Source of the DNA: an uncultured Planctomycetota bacterium
Lineage (GTDB): Bacteria > Planctomycetota > Phycisphaerae > Sedimentisphaerales > Anaerobacaceae
Reading direction: 5' to 3'
Assembly (NCBI GenBank): GCA_903927855.1
Contig: CAIYOL010000364.1
Span: forward strand, 1 to 6,849
DNA: 6,849 nt
Position numbers and translations under genes: made by a program. Under the pieces are notes generated by a model, which had not been told where the DNA came from, ran no database searches, and worked only from the letters and a program-made list of their open reading frames with translations. Of the stretch, positions 6,737 to 6,849 are shown piece by piece; within the stretch, counting starts at the first letter, position 1, and every line of letters begins with the position of its first letter.

Positions 6737-6752
6737 AAGCCAAAATTGGCTT
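6737..6752. repeat. Near-palindrome AAGCCAA-AA-TTGGCTT
   Basis: Seven-base perfect arms around two A bases; the right arm is the start of repeat copy 3. The loop is too tight for a simple RNA hairpin, so it is more likely a by-product of the repeat structure or a DNA-level palindrome. Confidence 0.5.
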
Positions 6753-6762
6753 TGTTTGGGTT
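6746..6762. repeat. TTGGCTTTGTTTGGGTT repeat, copy 3
   Basis: Exact 17-base copy. With its flanks (6742-6770) it matches 28 of 29 bases of copy 1, so these two are the closest pair and probably descend from one duplicated or inserted element. Confidence 0.8.
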
Positions 6763-6795
6763 TGTTTTGACCAAGTGTCCAATTTCATTTTTTCG

Positions 6796-6826
6796 TTATA
6801 ACTCATTGTCGAAACTGAGGTTATAA
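6796..6826. repeat. Imperfect inverted repeat TTATAACTCA / TGAGGTTATAA
   Basis: The arms (6796-6805 and 6816-6826) pair fully except for one bulged G, around a ten-base loop. It is AT-rich and near the window edge, so its relation to a following gene cannot be judged. Confidence 0.4.
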
Positions 6827-6849
6827 AAATTTAACTTTGTCCTAAATTG

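Larger units (their letters stand above)
6563..6849. other. Gene-free repeat-rich right end
   Basis: No plausible gene was found on either strand in this AT-rich stretch. It contains an ALSAVEGP-coding-like motif, a 13-base-arm hairpin, three copies of a 17-base repeat, a CACGAA short tandem, and small palindromes, each listed separately. An open minus-strand frame crosses it but is made of repeat sequence and malQ antisense. I see no RNA gene; whether a promoter for a following gene lies here cannot be told. Confidence 0.6.

Noticed and set aside
6630..6762. CRISPR array
   Set aside because: Three 17-base units with irregular spacing (74 and 42 bases between starts), units too short, and no cas genes.

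Overview
The window reads as bacterial chromosomal DNA, most likely from an uncultured or environmental bacterium. I lean towards Planctomycetota of the Phycisphaerae type, at moderate to low confidence. The reasons are a GH57-DUF3536 protein paired with MalQ, group-4-hydrogenase/complex-I-like antiporter subunits, weak Shine-Dalgarno signals, and interspersed extragenic repeats at the right end. Read on the minus strand, those repeats give Lys/Gln/Thr-rich pseudo-peptides (KRTQTKPIL, ALSAVEGP) that I recall from spurious ORFs in such genomes. No marker gene in the window settles the taxonomy.

Left third (1-2261, minus strand): two membrane subunits of the Mrp/NuoL-M-N antiporter superfamily. 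The promoter-proximal gene (2261 to 824) is a near-complete subunit of about 478 residues, broken by one extra base in an A4 tract (1214-1217). The second gene starts at 827 inside an ATGA overlap and runs off the left edge after 275 codons. Together they look like the membrane arm of a complex-I-like oxidoreductase, group 4 [NiFe] hydrogenase or Mrp-type antiporter. The electron-transfer subunits that would decide which lie outside the window.

Centre (2262-2521): a divergent intergenic region of 260 bases, AT-rich, with two small inverted repeats and weak promoter-like boxes. It must drive both the leftward antiporter genes and the rightward glucan genes.

Right half (2522-6556, plus strand): an 810-residue GH57 glycosidase-fold protein with a DUF3536-type C-terminus, a clear intrinsic terminator, then a complete malQ (4-alpha-glucanotransferase, 503 residues). 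Both probably act in the cytoplasm on alpha-glucans (glycogen or maltodextrin), though the substrate of the GH57-DUF3536 family is not established.

Right end (6557-6849): no gene. It holds a possible terminator overlapping the malQ stop, a 13-bp-arm hairpin, three copies of a TTGGCTTTGTTTGGGTT repeat, a CACGAATTAA-type short tandem and further small palindromes. I see no tRNA, rRNA, CRISPR array, transposase or defence system. Apart from the frameshift and the repeat cluster, the window looks like ordinary core metabolism.
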